DNA of 64,000 nt. Origin: Candidatus Sulfotelmatobacter sp. GTDB taxonomy: Bacteria; Acidobacteriota; Terriglobia; Terriglobales; Acidobacteriaceae. Where the stretch lies: NCBI GenBank assembly GCA_025462865.1, contig JAOAPI010000084.1:1-64000 (forward strand), written 5' to 3'. The notes beneath the pieces were generated by a model that saw only the letters and a program-made list of their open reading frames with translations, did no database searches and had not been told where the DNA came from. Position 1 is the stretch's first letter; every line of letters starts with the position of its first letter. This document shows positions 63,336 through 64,000 of the stretch, one piece after another. The position numbers were made by a program, and so were the translations under genes.

Positions 63336-64000
63336 CTATCCTTGCACTGAAAGCAGGAAAGGCTGCTCGAATGCCTCTGCGATCCAACGCAGAAAGCGCG
63401 CGGCGTCGGCGCCGTCAATCAGGCGATGATCGTACGAGAGCGAGAGCGGCAGTATCAGCCGCGGCTCAAATTTACCGCCAATCCATTCCGGCTCCATACG
63501 CGACCGCGAAAGTCCCAAAATCGCAACCTCGGGATGATTCACGATTGGCGAAAAGGCTGTGCCTCCGATGCCGCCGAGGTTGGTGATGGTGAAGGTCCCG
63601 CCTTCCATATCCGCGAGTGTAATTTTCTTGTCGCGTGCTTTCTGTGAAAGCTGCGACAGCTCAACCGCAAGCTCGACGATATTTTTCTTATCCACATCGC
63701 GGATCACGGGGACCAGCAAGCCACGATCGGTATCGGCCGCCACTCCGATACTGATGTACTGCTTGTAGATGATTTCCTCTTTCTCCATATCGATGGTGGC
63801 GTTGAATTGCGGAAACACTTTGAGTGCCGCGGCGCAAACCTTCAAGGCAATCGCAGTCACAGTCATCTTGCCCCCGGCTTGCTCGGCCTTAGGAGCGAAT
63901 CGCGCGCGCAACTGTTCCAGTTCGGTGATGTCGGCGCGGTCGTGCTGCGTGACGTGGGGAATGGTGTTCCATGATTCCGCGAGATGTTCTGCCGTCTTGC
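63336..64000 (-). CDS. Dihydrolipoamide acyltransferase E2, C-terminal part (cut by window edge)
   Basis: The frame is open to the right edge; about 221 codons are visible. They cover the catalytic 2-oxoacid dehydrogenase acyltransferase domain: NTIPHVTQHDRADITELEQLR, VAADTDRGLLVPVIRDVDKK, the G-rich FTITNLGGIGGTAFSPIVNHPE and the active site DHRLIDGADAARFLRW with catalytic His and Asp. Lipoyl and peripheral-subunit-binding domains would lie beyond the window. Pyruvate, 2-oxoglutarate or branched-chain specificity cannot be decided. lpdA follows directly. Confidence 0.94.
   Translation of the reverse strand, partial: KTAEHLAESWNTIPHVTQHDRADITELEQLRARFAPKAEQAGGKMTVTAIALKVCAAALKVFPQFNATIDMEKEEIIYKQYISIGVAADTDRGLLVPVIRDVDKKNIVELAVELSQLSQKARDKKITLADMEGGTFTITNLGGIGGTAFSPIVNHPEVAILGLSRSRMEPEWIGGKFEPRLILPLSLSYDHRLIDGADAARFLRWIAEAFEQPFLLSVQG

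Overview
The window reads as a chromosomal segment of an Acidobacteriota bacterium, most like the Terriglobia/Koribacter side of the phylum. This is inferred from gene content, not from a search: a Gram-negative envelope set (BamA, Skp-like chaperone, PagL-like deacylase, large MscS), many solitary two-component proteins, a two-component-propeller histidine kinase, TonB-domain proteins ending in an EPVE-TQITVNF type motif, PEGA and DUF4388 domains, moderately high GC and abundant short palindromic intergenic repeats. Coding density is high and genes lie on both strands.

Layout. 0-1.5 kb: end of an unknown gene, a tyrosine recombinase and a tRNA-Ser(GCU) whose 3' end faces the recombinase, so the left edge is probably the right end of an integrated element. 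1.7-10.2 kb: a CheY-like protein, a molybdenum-cofactor cluster (moeA, moaC, mogA/moaB) with a REC-DUF4388 response regulator embedded in it, then DUF72, CarD, RuvX, a stress-17M/STAS fusion and MltG. 10.5-13.7 kb: envelope lipoprotein, FtsX-type permease, peroxiredoxin and DsbA-like protein. 13.9-18.4 kb: the translation block rplM-rpsI-rpsB-tsf-pyrH-frr. 18.4-24.7 kb: molybdopterin oxidoreductase, BamA, Skp/OmpH. 24.8-34.3 kb: a frameshifted TonB-type gene, alr, alpha/beta hydrolase, GNAT acetyltransferase, glyA, GT4 glycosyltransferase, a tiny basic protein, a Tat-exported amine oxidase and a PagL-like protein. 34.6-42.7 kb: M48 metalloprotease, then a block of four accessory genes in alternating orientation, each bordered by copies of one imperfect palindrome. 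42.8-49.8 kb: small membrane protein, RNase P RNA, two MacB-type permeases, a HpnI-like glycosyltransferase and a hybrid histidine kinase. 50.2-64 kb: a small Acidobacteria-type protein, a PEGA-domain pseudokinase, a multi-PAS kinase joined to a MetE-like gene, a REC-TonB fusion, a membrane protein, MscS, and the lpd and E2 genes of a 2-oxoacid dehydrogenase complex running off the right edge.

The genes mostly serve core functions: Moco synthesis (which could supply the molybdopterin enzyme at 18.4 kb), translation, outer-membrane biogenesis, one-carbon metabolism, cell wall and central carbon metabolism. The more unusual content is regulatory and structural: odd domain fusions, a regulator inside the Moco operon, palindromic repeat families that also enter reading frames, and a recurrent arrangement in which a -10-like hexamer lies only 6-9 bases before the start codon with no Shine-Dalgarno sequence, suggesting leaderless mRNAs. 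No CRISPR array, complete insertion sequence or prophage was seen. Start codons were re-chosen by hand from ribosome binding sites, overlaps and -10 boxes, so several genes begin inside the longest possible reading frame.
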